Source of the DNA: Cryptomeria japonica
Taxonomy: Eukaryota > Streptophyta > Pinopsida > Cupressales > Cupressaceae
DNA length: 64,000 nt
NCBI RefSeq assembly: GCF_030272615.1
Contig: NC_081412.1
Location: forward strand, 103,902,796-103,966,795
Reading direction: 5' to 3'
The notes under the pieces were generated by a model. It was not told the DNA's origin and did not search any database. It was given only the letters and a program-made list of their open reading frames with translations. Positions 10,838 to 23,368 of the stretch are shown here, one piece after another. The position numbers were made by a program, and so were the translations under genes. Position 1 is the stretch's first letter; each line of letters starts with the position of its first letter.

Positions 10838-13800
10838 ATGGCATATTCTTCAATTGAGTTGTTCACATCACACAACTATCACACCTCGAAGCCTTGCATC
10901 ATGAGGCTTCTCAGGGCATGAGCGTTGTGGTCTTGTTTGGATGAGGTTAAACCTCTATTGCAATGTCCTTTTGAGATTCTTCAACATAGAAACAAGATGG
11001 ATGAGGCCATGGGTTTGCTCTCATTACATGTGTCTGATAGTCTTTTGTTTCACCTTGATGATTTTCTCACTCCTTGAGCTATGTGGTTGAAGTTTGAGAC
11101 TCTCTTTGGGAGAGTTAATGAGATCTAGGCATTATAGATTGAGGCAGAGTTGGTTTCCTTATCACCTCATTCTTTTCCCACCATTGAGGATTTTTGGAAC
11201 AAATTCAAGACTACTACATCTGTTCTCCAGGGGTTTGGAAAAATCAAGATAGACCTAGAGTGCATTCACTTGATCCTTTCAAAGCTTCGGGTTCCTTTTT
11301 AGTTTTTTGCCTCTTCTTTCTACTCCACCATGGATGGATTGGGTGCTCATTTTACCATGTCTACCTTTGATGTGTTTCGTGAGTGTTTGTCTTGTGAGAA
11401 ATCTCACCTTTCTCAGCTAGATATGCTCTTAGGGTCCAAGAACAAAGCATTAGTTGCTCAGTCATCTAAGGAGAAGAAAAAGTAGAAACCGAAGCCAAAG
11501 AAGAATTCTGCAGGCAGTGAGAATTCCTTCAAGCCACCTCCAAAGTCTGATTCTAAACCACCATTTAATCCGAAACAAGGGAAATCTTCGTAGTCTAGTG
11601 AGTCTTCCTCCAAGACTAAGAAGAAATCAGGAGATACTTGTAGTTTTTGTGGCAAGGAAGGACATTTAGTTTCTAGGTGTTGGAAACGATTAGAGGCTTT
11701 AGAGGAAGCCATGCAGTAGCATCACATCTCCTCACCTTAGGTGTCTTCTCCTTCCACAGGGAAAGGTCATGCTCTCACTGCTCGATGTTTGACCTATGGG
11801 TCCACTTGGATTTTAGATTCTAGTTCTTCTCACCATATGACTCACTCTCAGTAGTTGGTTACTTCTCTTTCCCCTTGTGGTACTTCATAGATTGCAGTGG
11901 GTGACTCTGTTTAGCTTTCAGTCTTGGGTTCAGGTTCTATCTCTTTGGATGGGGGTACTCTGTAGGATGTTTCAGTTGTTCCTGACATCTTGAAAAACCT
12001 CCTCTCCATTTATTAGATTTTCCATTCTATCTCTAGTAAGACAATTGAGTTCTCACCACATGATGTGCTTATTCGGGACCTCCATGACTATGATTTGGTT
12101 GTGGCTACTGGGTGTGTTGATACTGCATCTCATCTTTACAGATTTGATGGATTTGAGCCCTTTGCGGGTATAGGTTAATCTCTTATAGTACATGCAGATT
12201 CAGTGAGTAAGATTTTCCATGATCACTTGGGCCATGTCAATTATAGATATCTTCAACAGATGAGTACATAGGCACTTGTTATTGGGCTCCCATAGATTTC
12301 TTGCACTAATGGTGTTTGTCATGGTTGTGTGCTTGGCAAGCATCACAGGGATCCCTTTCTGAAGGGAAGAGCCCCTCGTGCTTTGGCACCTTTGGAGTTG
12401 ATTCACAGTGACCTCATGTCATTCCCTACTCCTTTTTTTGGGGCCAAGTATGTACTAACATTTATTGATGACTTCTCCAAACGCACATGGGTGTACTTTC
12501 TTAAGTACAAGTCTGATGTCTTTCATTCATTTCGAATCTTCAAGACATTTGTAGAGAAGCAGTCTGGTTGGTCTATTTGGTAGATACGTACAGATAATGG
12601 GGGGGATTATGCGAGTCAGGATTTCAGATATATTTTCACTGAGCATGGTTTACAGCATCAGTTTACTAATCCCTACACCCCTCAACAAAATGGTGTCACT
12701 GAGAGAAAGAACAAGACTTAATGGGAGATGGCAAATTGTATGATTCAGTCTAGGTCCATGGATTCGTCTTTTTGGGCTGAGACAGTCAATTTCACCAACT
12801 ACATTCAGAATCAGATGCCTCACAAGGCGATTTGACATATGAATCCTGAGGAGGCTTGGTCTCATGACAAGCCTGATGTTTCTTTTTTCTGAGTATTTGG
12901 ATGTGAGGCATGGGCATTTATTCTTGATGCTCAGAGGAGTGCAATGGAGTGGAAAAGATGACCCCTCATTTTTGTTGGCTATTGTGAGGATGTTAAGGCG
13001 TACATGTTGTTTGATCCTGATTCCAGAGAGGTCCTGTTTTGATGGGATGTTCAGTTTGATGAGCACCTTCCCACAGTGGATACTCGGTCTCTAGTGTCTA
13101 TCCCTCTACCTACTCCTCCCACTCCACCTCTTAAGGATTATTTTGAGGATGATTCTAATGATGCTGTTGATGATCCACCATACCCACCTCCACCTACTCC
13201 ACTTTAGATGCCCAAGTGGGCTCACTTCACTATTGAGGCAGCAGTATCTATGGCTGATGATCCTTTAGATACTCGTTGCACCCATTCTCATACTATGGGT
13301 TCTAGTCTTTTGAGTCATGCCATTTCAGATGATCCTTAGAAGTTTTGAGAGGAAACCGAACACCCTAAGTGGGATTGTGCCATGGAGGAGGAGTATTCTT
13401 CTTTGATGAGGAATAATATTTGGGATCTTTGTCCTCTTCCTAAGGGCAGAAAGATGGTTTGGTGCCGATGGTTGTATTGCACCAAGTATGCTATTGATGG
13501 TTCAATTGATAAGTACAAAGCATGTCTTGTTACAAAGGTTTTCTTGCAGGATGAGGGTATTGATTACTTCAAGACATTTGCCCATGTCGCCAAGATGAAC
13601 TCTATTTGCTTTGTACTATCCCTTGCATCTTCTAGGGGATGGCCCATTTTTCAGATGGATGTGAAGAGTGCTTTCTTGCATGGAGATCTACAGGAGGAAA
13701 TCTTTATGGAACAACCTTAGGGATTTGTGCAAGATATTTCTTTGGTTTGCAGACTTTGGTGCTCCTTTTATGGTCTCAAACAGGCCCCTCAGGCTTGGTA

Positions 13801-14865
13801 TGAGAAGATGGACTCTTTCTTGCTCTCTACTTGTTTCACACGCTGTCATTCCGATCACACAGTGTACATTCAACATCTTGAGGGTGAGATCCTGATTCTT
13901 GTGCTATATGTTGATGATCTCCTCATCACATGTAGCTCATCCTCTATGATTTTGCATGTTCAACAAGCCTTGATGGACTAGTTTGAGATGACATATCTCG
14001 GTCTTCTGCACTATTTTCTTGGTCTTCAGGTGATTCAATCTTCTGATGGGATCTGCATTTACCAGTAGAAGTATGCTCTTGACATTCTTTAGTGCTTTGG
14101 CATGCTTGATTACAAGCCTGCCCTGACTCCTTCTCAGTCAGGGGTTGTTTTGATTACTACTTGCCCCACTCCTTCTGTAGGTTCTACTCTTTATAGGCAG
14201 TTGGTTGGCAATTTGTTGTACCTGACACACACTCGTCCTGACCTTTCCTTTGCAGTTGGCCTTGTCTCTCACTTCTCCCATGATCCTCATGAGAGTCATT
14301 GGTAAGCTACCAAATGTATTTTGTGGTACATTCGGGGTTCTATTTCTCATGGAATTCACTACACATTAGGGGAACCTCACAATGTTGGCTACACTGACTT
14401 AGATTGGGCTAGTGATGTCAATGATAAAAAGTCTACTTATGGCTTTGTTTTCTATCTTGGCTCTAGTCCTATCACATGGTCTTGCAAGAAGCAAACTACT
14501 CATGCATTATCATCTATAGAGGCTGAGTACTGAGATGTTGTGCTTGCAAGTCAGAAGATCTTATGGCTTTGACAGTTGATGACTGAGTTTGGTTTTCCTC
14601 CTAATAGTCCCACTATTCTTTGGTGTGACAATCAGAGTGCTATTCACATTTCTTGCAACCCGGTAGAGCATTAGTAGATGAGCACATTGAGATTCACATG
14701 CATTACATCTTCTAGTTGATTCAGGATAGTTCTCTCATTTTGGAGTACATTTGCACTGCCAAGCAGGTTGCAGACATCTTCATGAAACCTTTTGCATTGC
14801 CACACTATCTTCAGTTGCGCTCTATGCTTGGGGTGAAGGAATTTGTCCTTGGGGGGTCTTTATGA
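10838..14865 (+). pseudogene. Copia gag-pol polyprotein, stop-riddled
   Basis: From ATG 10838 one frame carries all domains to about 14650. Gag ends in a zinc knuckle CSFCGKEGHLVSRC (11638-11680). The protease motif reads WILDSSSSHHMT (11804-11839), with Ser where family members have Gly or Ala after D-S. Integrase shows HSDL (about 12402), FIDD (about 12463), RTDNGG (about 12588) and QQNGVTER (about 12682), so its D-D-E residues are still visible. Reverse transcriptase keeps FQMDVKSAFLHGDL (about 13650) and YVDD (13909-13920). RNase H has YTDLDWAS (about 14390). In-frame stops at 11591, 11717, 12581, 13205, 13718, 13979, 14066, 14090, 14303, 14531 and 14570 all fit CAG, CAA or CGA changed by one C to T. 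A frame change near 14660 precedes the end of RNase H. Confidence 0.93.
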
Positions 14866-15067
14866 GGCCTTCCTTCCTTCTTATTTCTTTTAGCATGTTC
14901 TTTTATCTATTTTTGGAGAGGATTTTTTTCCCACTATATTTTCACCTTTTTTCTCTATTTCATAGAGATTTCTTTGTATTTGGATACCTGATTGGGCCTT
15001 ATTGTCGGGACCCATCTTTCCTACTTTCAATAGATGTTATAGGTTTTAGCTTCTCCCTAAGTCTACC

Positions 15068-15078
15068 TTAAGGGGGGG
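15068..15078 (+). other. Polypurine tract of the 9.2-15.4 kb copia
   Basis: TTAAGGGGGGG lies immediately before the 3' LTR start TGTTAGAG, the expected place for plus-strand priming. Confidence 0.85.
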
Positions 15079-15444
15079 TGTTAGAGTAATCATGTCTTTA
15101 CTTGATTAATTAAATGGCATTTGTTTAATTAATTAAGTTCCCCTTTATCTCTTTTACACTTAAGCTAACATTAGGTGCATAATAATTAATTCTTTTATTA
15201 ATTATTATGTGCAAGCCTAGGGTTTTCCCTTTTAGGGTTTTTTGACCTATTAGAGGTTGAATTCTTTTCTTTGTAACATTATTCTATTAAACATTTTTTG
15301 TGAATACAAAGCTCTCATATTCTTGAGCTTTTTCCCTATGTTTATGATTTTCTCTGTTGCTTCCTTGATTCTCCTTGTTACATGTTTATTCAGCTTGCAG
15401 AGATCATTTGGGCTCTTGTGGTTTTGTATTTATCAACTCTCACA
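15079..15444 (+). repeat. 3' LTR of the 9.2-15.4 kb copia
   Basis: 366 bp starting TGTTAGAG and ending CACA, followed by TSD ATCTC and the rest of the CT tract. Nearly the same sequence as the LTR at 9234-9581. Confidence 0.94.
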
Positions 15445-15470
15445 ATCTCTCTCTCCCTCTCTCTAATATC

Positions 15471-16890
15471 ATATACTAATTTATTTATAAATTACTATAT
15501 TGTATATTAATATATTATATATTAATATATCAATAAACAATAGATTAATTATGTGCAAATTTAATTAGTGAATGTACTTATAAAAATTGGATATCCGATT
15601 CATTCTATCGGATATCCGATTTTTTTTGTACAAATTTCAAATTTGAAATTTTGGCTTTGGAATGCTTTGGGATTTGACTTGGAAGTGACAAGCCTAGAAA
15701 GTCAACTGAAAAACATGTTTTTCAGTATTCTTTGATTTTCGAGACTTTACACTAGTGGCTAACGACTTTTTTTATAGCCAAAATTGATAAAATGAAAAGG
15801 TTTTTTTAAGGACATTCTCATCTTTCCAACAATATAAGGCTTGTCTTATTTCCACTTTAATAAATAATAATTATTTATTTTCTAATTGAACTCTGACAAA
15901 AGTCCTGATTGATAGACTGATTGAAAAACACTTATAACTTTCAAACGACATAACATTTTTTGAATCCGAAACATGCGTCACATCCTATGATTTGTCTACT
16001 ATAGGGAAAAATTAAAAAAAATTAAATTTCATAAGGTTTTGACCAAGTTAAGGTGGTTAGATGTAGGAGTTTCTGAATTTTTGAAAAAGCTGTAGTAAAA
16101 AATTCATAAATAATTATTTACTTTATAAAAAATTATAAAAAAATATGTGTCACATCCAGACACGAGTCTAATATTTATATTATAAATATTATAAAAAAAT
16201 ATTATGATCTGATTGCAATTAGGGTAGTCAAACATACGTCTACTTATCTTTTTCCTGAAATTTTAGTACCACTGCATTGAAATTTGAAATTTTCATCAAA
16301 TTGGTTTTTTTTTTCAAAAAGTAGCTAGTAGCTTAGAAAATACATTCAAATTTCTATAGATTCTCTTCTTACATATTTTAAAATTAATGTTCACAACTTA
16401 TTCAAATTTTCATGTCAAGTTGCATAACTCTGATTTTCTAAAATTTCACTCACTTAAGGGCCTGTTTTGGCAGACCATGATCCTACACATACCCATAACC
16501 ATTTATGGCTCTTACATAATCATTAATGGTTAAACACAACTCACCCACATGGTTAGAGACTTTCCCTCAAACTCAACCCTCATTTAACTCATGGGTCTCT
16601 TCAAGCATTCATTGCTTTGACCATGGTTATCCCCACTGACTCTTGTACAAGAGTTTATCCATTGGATAAAGGTATTATTCATTGGATAAAATATTTATTC
16701 ACTAACTCAAGCCTAACCAAACCCTTCCAAGGTAACCTTCATTTCATCTCAAGCATTTAATGATTCTTCCCTCTCCTCTCAAGCCATCTCACGTTGACAC
16801 TTGTCATTGTGGGATTGGGTTAAAAGCCATCACATGGATCATAAACCCATCAATCCTGGCCCTTGTTAAGATTACTCAATCTTGACCATT
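15471..16890. other. AT-rich non-coding DNA
   Basis: No coding signal. 15480-15540 is almost pure A/T. Two GGATATCCGAT motifs sit near 15584-15623 in opposite orientation to those near 2672-2722. The part from about 16440 on may be the U3 of the gypsy-like LTR that follows, but its start could not be fixed. Confidence 0.6.
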
Positions 16891-17733
16891 GATTTCCCTA
16901 TTTCTCCTATAAATAGAGCTCTTATTCTTCATTTTCAAGATTAGAAGTCTATGTGCATCAAACTTATAGTCATTTTAATAGAGCATTTAGAATCATTTGC
17001 ATTGTTATTTTACTAAAATTTACATAGACTAATTAGGTGCTTTATCATAGTAACTTATTTATACTTGCATGAGCATTTGTTCTCATTGTCACAACCATCT
17101 TGAATCTTCATAAGAGATCCATAGATAGTGCAAAAAGATGAGAGCTACACTCATGTGGAACTTGGAGAGGAGGGGAACAAGGGAGGAGCATCTATGACCA
17201 TTTTGGGGAGCATCTTGGGGGGTTTTCTTTCCCTTTTTCATTTATATATGCTTCTTGTTGTTTTCTTTATATCTCTCTTCATATGCATGTTAAGGTTTTT
17301 AAGTTCATTTGTGTTTCGTTTTGGTTGTGACTAACATATTAACATTTGAACTTGTCTTGTGCCTTGTGACCCTTTTAGCGTGCATCATTAGTTATTGCAT
17401 ATTTGTTAAATCATCTAGTTTAATGTCATTCATATTGCTTAAAATCATGTTAGATTAATCATGCATATCTAGATTAATGTTGCATCCATTTAGCTCAATG
17501 TCATACTCATATAGATTAAATCCTTCGTATAGATGTTGTCTAGTCACTGGTGTTACATATGATAATCTGAGAGAAAAACTAAACTCACATCTACTAGAAG
17601 GAAATAGGCCGCTTTGTAATGGTTTATTGTTCGTTATTGATTATTGATTTACTAACCATGCAACTAATCACTTAATTGAAGTGTTGTGTATTTAGATACA
17701 TATACAAATATAAATCCACTTTTCACATAGACA
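16891..17733 (+). mobile_element. Gypsy-like LTR, right part, with TATA box
   Basis: A clear TATA box, TATAAATA, is at 16908-16915 and the segment ends in ACA at 17733, directly upstream of a gypsy-type primer site. This is the layout of an LTR (U3 promoter, R, U5). The left end is not resolved and no second copy of the LTR is in the window, so the element is partial or its other end lies beyond a rearrangement. Confidence 0.5.
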
Positions 17734-17737
17734 TTTT

Positions 17738-17755
17738 TGGCACCCACTGTGGGGC
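17738..17755 (+). other. Gypsy-type primer-binding site
   Basis: TGGCACCCACTGTGGGGC closely resembles the TGGCGCCCACCGTGGGGC primer sites of plant Ty3/gypsy elements and starts four bases after the inferred LTR end. Confidence 0.6.
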
Positions 17756-19300
17756 TTGAGAATTTCGTTTTCGGCCTTGCAAGATCTTCATTTTATTTTT
17801 CAGTTTTTTCATCCGTACAGCCTCTGCAAAAGGTCATACGATTTTTTATTCATTAAAGGACAAGTTTTGGGAATACTCGTTCAACTCTATGGGAATCATC
17901 GTACAAGTTACTACTTTGTCATCTGCTTTTGGGTTTTACTCGTTCGGTTTGGTGAGAATAATTGTTCTGCATTGTGGGAATTGTCGTACAAATTTTTGAG
18001 TTTCTCATTCTCTAAACAATATATTTTTTGGGTTTTTTTGACTTGGCTTTGAATTTCACTGATGCTAACCTTGAATTGTCTTTTGTCTATCTAAGATTTT
18101 CACAGCCTAACTCATTTTCTGTAAAAGGCTTGTCAAAGAATTTATCAGATCAAACTCATGCATGTCAAAGAATAAAAAAACAACATGACTACTGATCCAT
18201 TGGTTTTGCAGGTTGCCTAAGGAGAATCGACCAAATATCATGTATTCGTTAAATTCATTTTTAGGAAATTATATTGCTATTTGGTTAATGAACAAATCTA
18301 TCTTTTGTGTTTGAAGAAAAATCTAAGAGGTAGGAAAGTATGCTCTTGTCTGCACAGACAATCAAAAATTGAGACCCTCGAAGCTTTTTCTAAGTTTGAG
18401 GTTTGTGTACCTTTTAGAGGGCTTGTCACAATGGGAAAAAGTAATCACCCTGTGAGAACGATCCGAGTGAGTACAACTAAACCCAAGCATTCCAACTCAC
18501 TATACTAAATAGGCCTTTCGGGATTAAAATATTGGCGGATGGGATCATTTGATTTTTCTTTTCTGAGATCTCTCATATCAGGAATTTTATAGGGCCTCAT
18601 GGTCTCAATCATGCTTTTGTGACTACAACTTGTTTTGGTACCTTGTCAGGTTATAGGCCTCAATCACGGTTGCGCGACTTCAAGGGGTAATTTTGAACAA
18701 AAATCCTTACTACGAACTTTAAAATAGTAGCTACCTGATTCACCTCCAAAAGAGGGATAATCTTTGTGCAAGAGAGATAGTAACTCTCCCAAGATACTTG
18801 CCATTTCGTGCCCCCATTAGCATTTGGAGTTAGCTAATATGAAGTTGAGAATCCATTACATGAGACTCAATGACCATATTCTAATTAGCTATTGGGTGTG
18901 TACCCGAGTCTGCAAGCAAAGGTTTTCTCTCTCAACCATTTTCCTTAGGATTAGTGTGCTGTGTTTGATGTCACTTTGGATCTCACGTGTTTGCTATGTT
19001 TTTTTTGTCCGAAGTTAAAACTAAAAAAAACTAAAAAACTAAAAAATCTTGAAAACTAGAAAAACTCAAAAACACCAATAAATTAGAATTCAGTGTTCGA
19101 AAAACTCAGTCTCCTTGTCAAAAAATTGTCTCTGAGCACAATAGCCATATGAGCTTCCTAATTCATCATATGAGTTGAATACATTATCGTCTGGGTCTTC
19201 TAATTTGTCATTCTGGCTTATTTAAACTATCATTCTAGTCTGTAAGGATTGTCGTCCAAGCTTATAAAATCTGTTGTACGATTCATTCTAGTATGTGATA
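17756..19300 (+). other. Gypsy-like leader, no gag or pol
   Basis: About 1.5 kb downstream of the primer site without any gag-pol motif. It contains an AC/AAAA-rich stretch (19017-19075) of the sort found in long leaders of plant gypsy elements. Open frames at 17756-18052 and 18281-18508 match no domain I recognise. It stops where an inverted copia LTR begins near 19300. Confidence 0.45.
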
Positions 19301-20050
19301 ATCTAGTTAGTATTTAACCAGTGACTGAGAGGGGGGGGGGTGAATCAGTCAAAGAAATTTACTCATTATTCAACCAATCAAACTAACCGGTCAACAACTA
19401 TCCTTTGCATTGTCTTAAACATTGTGTAAATCATGAAAGCAAATAACATCATAGAAAAGAGATTTGCATGCACACATAAATATCACATAACATAGGTAAT
19501 TATACGTGGAAACCCTCAGTTAGAGGGATAAAACCATGGTGGGGATAACCCACAATCTCTTTTACTACAGTGAAAAAGAGTGCCTTGTTAAGAGCTTATA
19601 ATCTGTTCTTTTTGAGAACATCACCATGTTAGGAGTGACTGGTATCCGATTAAGAATACTTTAGAACCTATTAAAGTTCACCTTGCGAGAGGATTTTACA
19701 ACTTCATATTTTAAGTGACTCTGTTAAGAGATTTACATAAAGAACCAGTTAAGGTTCACCCCGTTAAGGGATTTACAATGCTGCAATTGTTAGAATGCAA
19801 TAAATATGAATGATCTCTCTAATGAAACTACCTCTGTCTCATAGATCTTCTTTGCATGCTCTGTTCAACTGATCCGTGTCGGCTTCACCGATTCATACCT
19901 GTATCTGCTATACTCTATTATGCTCCCCCTATGTTCACTTTCACTGATCTCTTTTCACATGACCAACAATCTTCTTATAATTAATTGTGTGAATATATTA
20001 GCCTTTGGTTTTAACGCCAACTTTCCCTCCAAAACATCAGATTCAAAATT
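19300..20050 (-). mobile_element. Inverted copia LTR fragment
   Basis: Read on the minus strand, the block ends with TGATTCACCC-C-tract-CTCTCAGT, the U5 signature shared by the LTRs at 23789, 29358 and 32811, and carries the same degenerate CTTAAC/AGGTGAAC repeats as the LTRs at 3410 and 60826. It opposes the pol that follows. Neither a primer site nor target duplications were found; the right border is approximate. Confidence 0.65.
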
Positions 20051-23000
20051 TTGTTATCACGCCATAAATTCTGTTAAAAGATCTTTTAAGCCTATCCTTG
20101 GATATCAAAACAAGTATAAGTATAGGAAAAACAGAGACAAATCATGCTACATAGCAGATGAGGAAGACATTACTGACTTTGATGATGAACTGACAGAAGA
20201 CTCTACTAGTGGTTCCATCAATGGGAATGAATGGGTGTTCTTGGCTATCAAGGAAGATGTTCCAACACTGGAAGAGAATGTACCTGAAGAGAAAGCACTT
20301 GTTGCTAAAATTGAAGACAAGGATGAATGGGTAATTGATAGTGGTTTTTCACATCATATGACTAGAGATAAAGGGAAGTTTCTATCTTTGCAAGAATTTG
20401 ATGACAGTCTAGTTAGATTTGGAGATGACAAAGCATGTATGATCAAAGGAAAAGGAACTATATCATTGGATGGTAAGAACAATACTACCAATGTTTATTA
20501 TGTTGAAATTTTAAGGCATAATATTTTGAGTGTAGAACAATTGGTGGATAAGGGATTTCAATTACAGTTCAAGGATGGAAAATGCAAAATCATTAACACA
20601 TCTTGTTTGGAGATTGCAACCGGTACACAGATAAAAGGTAATATATTTTATTTGAATTCTGGTGAGAAGACATGTTTGATTTCATAGATTGATGAGAGTT
20701 GGCTATGACATAAAAGGTTGTATCATGTGAATTTTGTTTGCATTGTAAATATCAGTTCAACTAAGGCAGTTGGAGATATACCTAAGATTGTGAAGCCCTA
20801 TAATCCGGTATGTAAAGAATGTCAAATGGGTAAACAGGTCATAACCTCTTTTAGGAGTATACAAGGTAAATCTAATGATGTTCTTGATCTTATTCATAAT
20901 AATTTGTGTGGCCCTACTAGAGTTAAAAGCTCTCAAGGTGATAGATATTTCATGCTAATCATTGATGATTATTCTAGAATGATGTGGGTTACTTTTATAA
21001 GGGAAAAATCTGAAGCATTTGAAAAGTTTAAAATCTTTAAGGCTAAAGTGAAAACTGGGACAAGATTGAAGATTAAATGTTTGAGGTTAGATCATGGTGG
21101 AGAATTCACATCCGGTGAGTTTAATAACTTTTGTGAGAAGCATGGTATAAGAAGACTATTTCTGCTCCCTGAACACCTCAGCAAAATGGAGTTGTGGAAA
21201 GGAAGAACATAACTATCTTGGATGCTGATAGAACAATGATGATGGAAGCTAGTCTACCTCATATCTACTAGAGAGAAGAAGTGAGCACAATGGTTTATAC
21301 ATTCAACAAAGTACATATCAAAGGAGAAACCAGTTAGACACCTTATGAATTATGGTTTGGTAATACACCTATAGTTAAGTATTTCAGAATCTTTGGTAGT
21401 AAATGTTATATTAGGAGAGATGATATCATTGGAAAATTTGATCCTAGATGTGATTAAGGCATATTTCTTGGTTATTCTAATGAAAGAAAGGCATAAAGAT
21501 GTTATAACAAGAGATAGCAAAGAATTGTGGAAAGTGCTAATGTCAATGTGGATGAGCTAAATAGAGGTCCAATTAGAGATTATGAGAAGGAACCAATAGT
21601 GGAAATGATTATATCTGAACCACTAGAACCTTTAGCAGAATAGTGTTGAACTGGTTACTCCGGTAGTATCAAAAAATTCTACAGTAACTGAAGAACCGGG
21701 AAGAGAAACAGAGAGTCAGAAGACTCCTAGGTATGTGAGATTGAATCATTCAAAAGATCAAATCATTGGGGATAAGAACAATGGAGTAATGACAAGAAGA
21801 AGTCTGACAACTAATGAGGTATGTTTAATTTATCAAGTTGATCTGATATCAATGATTGAGGCATGTAAAGATGAATAATGGTTGAAAGCTATGGAAGAAG
21901 AATTAGATCAGATTGAGAAAAATAACACATGGACTTTGGTTCCCCAACCTAAAAATAAGAATGTTATTGGAGCTAAATGGGTTTTTAGGAATAAATTGAA
22001 TGAGGATGGTCAAGTTGTAAGGAATAAGGCTAAATTGGTTTGTAAAGGATATTGTCAAAAGGAAGGAATTTATTATGGAGAGACTTTTGCACCTATAGCT
22101 AGGATTGAAGCTGTAAGATTATTTCTTGCCGATGCTGCCCACAAAAACTACAAGGTTTATTAGATGGATGTTAAGTGTGCATTTTTTAATGGGGATCTTG
22201 GTGAGGAAGTTTATATTGAGAAACTTGATGGTTTTTCACTATCAAATGATACAAACATGGTTTGCAGGTTAAAGCTTTATATGTATTGAAACAAGCACCT
22301 AGAGCTTGGTATGCAAGGTTGGATAAATATCTTTTGAAGCTTGGTTTTACCAATGGTAATGCTGATAGTATAAAAATTATAAAATCACTAATGATGATAT
22401 ATTGATTATTGAAGTATTTGTTGATGACATCATTTTTGGAGGTGAAGATAAGTTATGCATGGAATTTTCTAAGAATATGGAGAAAGAATTTGAAATGTCT
22501 ATGATTGGGGAAATAAAATTTTTCTTAGGTTTGTAGATTACTCAAACTGATAAAAGTATTTTTATCTGTCAAACTAAGTATGTTAGAGAGTTATTGAAGA
22601 AATTTGGTTTGGAAAACTCTAAACCGATTGGTACTCCTATGGTTACAAGCAAGAAATTGACAAGAAAAGATGTTTCTGCACTGGTAAAGCCTACAAGATA
22701 CAAATCTATGATTGGAGGTCTGCTTTATTTGACTTAGACTAGGCCTGACATAATGAATGTTGTTTGTATTGTATCTATATTTCAGACTGATCCTAGAGAA
22801 AATCATGAGTGCAGTGAAAAGGATTTTTAGATAGTTACAAGTTACATCAAAATATGGTTTGTGGTACCCTAAGGATGATGACTTTACTTTATGTGTATAT
22901 ACAGATGCTGATTGGGCTGGAGATGCTGATGACCGAAAAAGTACATCCGGTGGAGCTTTCTTCCTTGGAAAGAAACTTGTTTCATGGATCAGTAAGAAGA

Positions 23001-23368
23001 AATCATGTACCTCTTTATCTACTATTGAAGCTGAGTATGTTGTTGCTTCTACTAATTGTATACAAGTTCTATGGATGAAGCAAATGTTGAAGGATATAAA
23101 GGAGGATTGTAATGAACTAGTAGTTATTCACTGTGATAACTCTGTTGCTATTGATATATCAAAGAATCTGGTATTTCATTCTAAGACAAAGCACATATCT
23201 ATCAAGTACAACTTTTTGAAGGAAAAAGTGGAAGCAAATGAAGTTAGACTAGTTTATGTGAACACTTAAGAGAAGATTGCAGATATCTTCACTAAATCTT
23301 TGCCTAAGGAATCATTTGAGTACTTTAGAGATAGATTGGGAGTTTCTGCTCCTTCACTAGAGACTTGA
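20050..23368 (+). pseudogene. Copia protease-integrase-RT-RNase H pseudogene
   Basis: Gag is almost absent; the match starts at the gag-protease linker. Protease motif WVIDSGFSHHMT at about 20329. Integrase has CKECQMGK (about 20812), but the first catalytic region reads IHNNLCGP where related copies have D before L, and a frameshift near 21170 destroys the glutamate region. Reverse transcriptase from about 21882 (WVFRNKLNEDGQ), MDVKCAFFNGDL after a TAG at 22160, and VFVDD near 22417. RNase H YTDADWAGDADDRKST at about 22898, ending in a tether ADIFTKSLPKESFEYF and stop at 23366-23368. Stops such as those at 20684, 22160 and 22533 fit C-to-T changes. Confidence 0.9.

Larger units (their letters stand above)
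9234..15444 (+). mobile_element. Complete Ty1/copia retrotransposon, decayed, TSD ATCTC
   Basis: Two LTRs (9234-9581 and 15079-15444) enclose primer site, leader, gag-pol and polypurine tract. Target duplication ATCTC lies at 9229-9233 and 15445-15449, within the CT tract. Domain order gag, protease, integrase, reverse transcriptase, RNase H is the Ty1/copia order. The coding region keeps one frame from 10838 to about 14650 but carries many stops, so the element cannot make its own proteins. The left LTR has lost its TG start (TT at 9234-9235). Confidence 0.95.
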
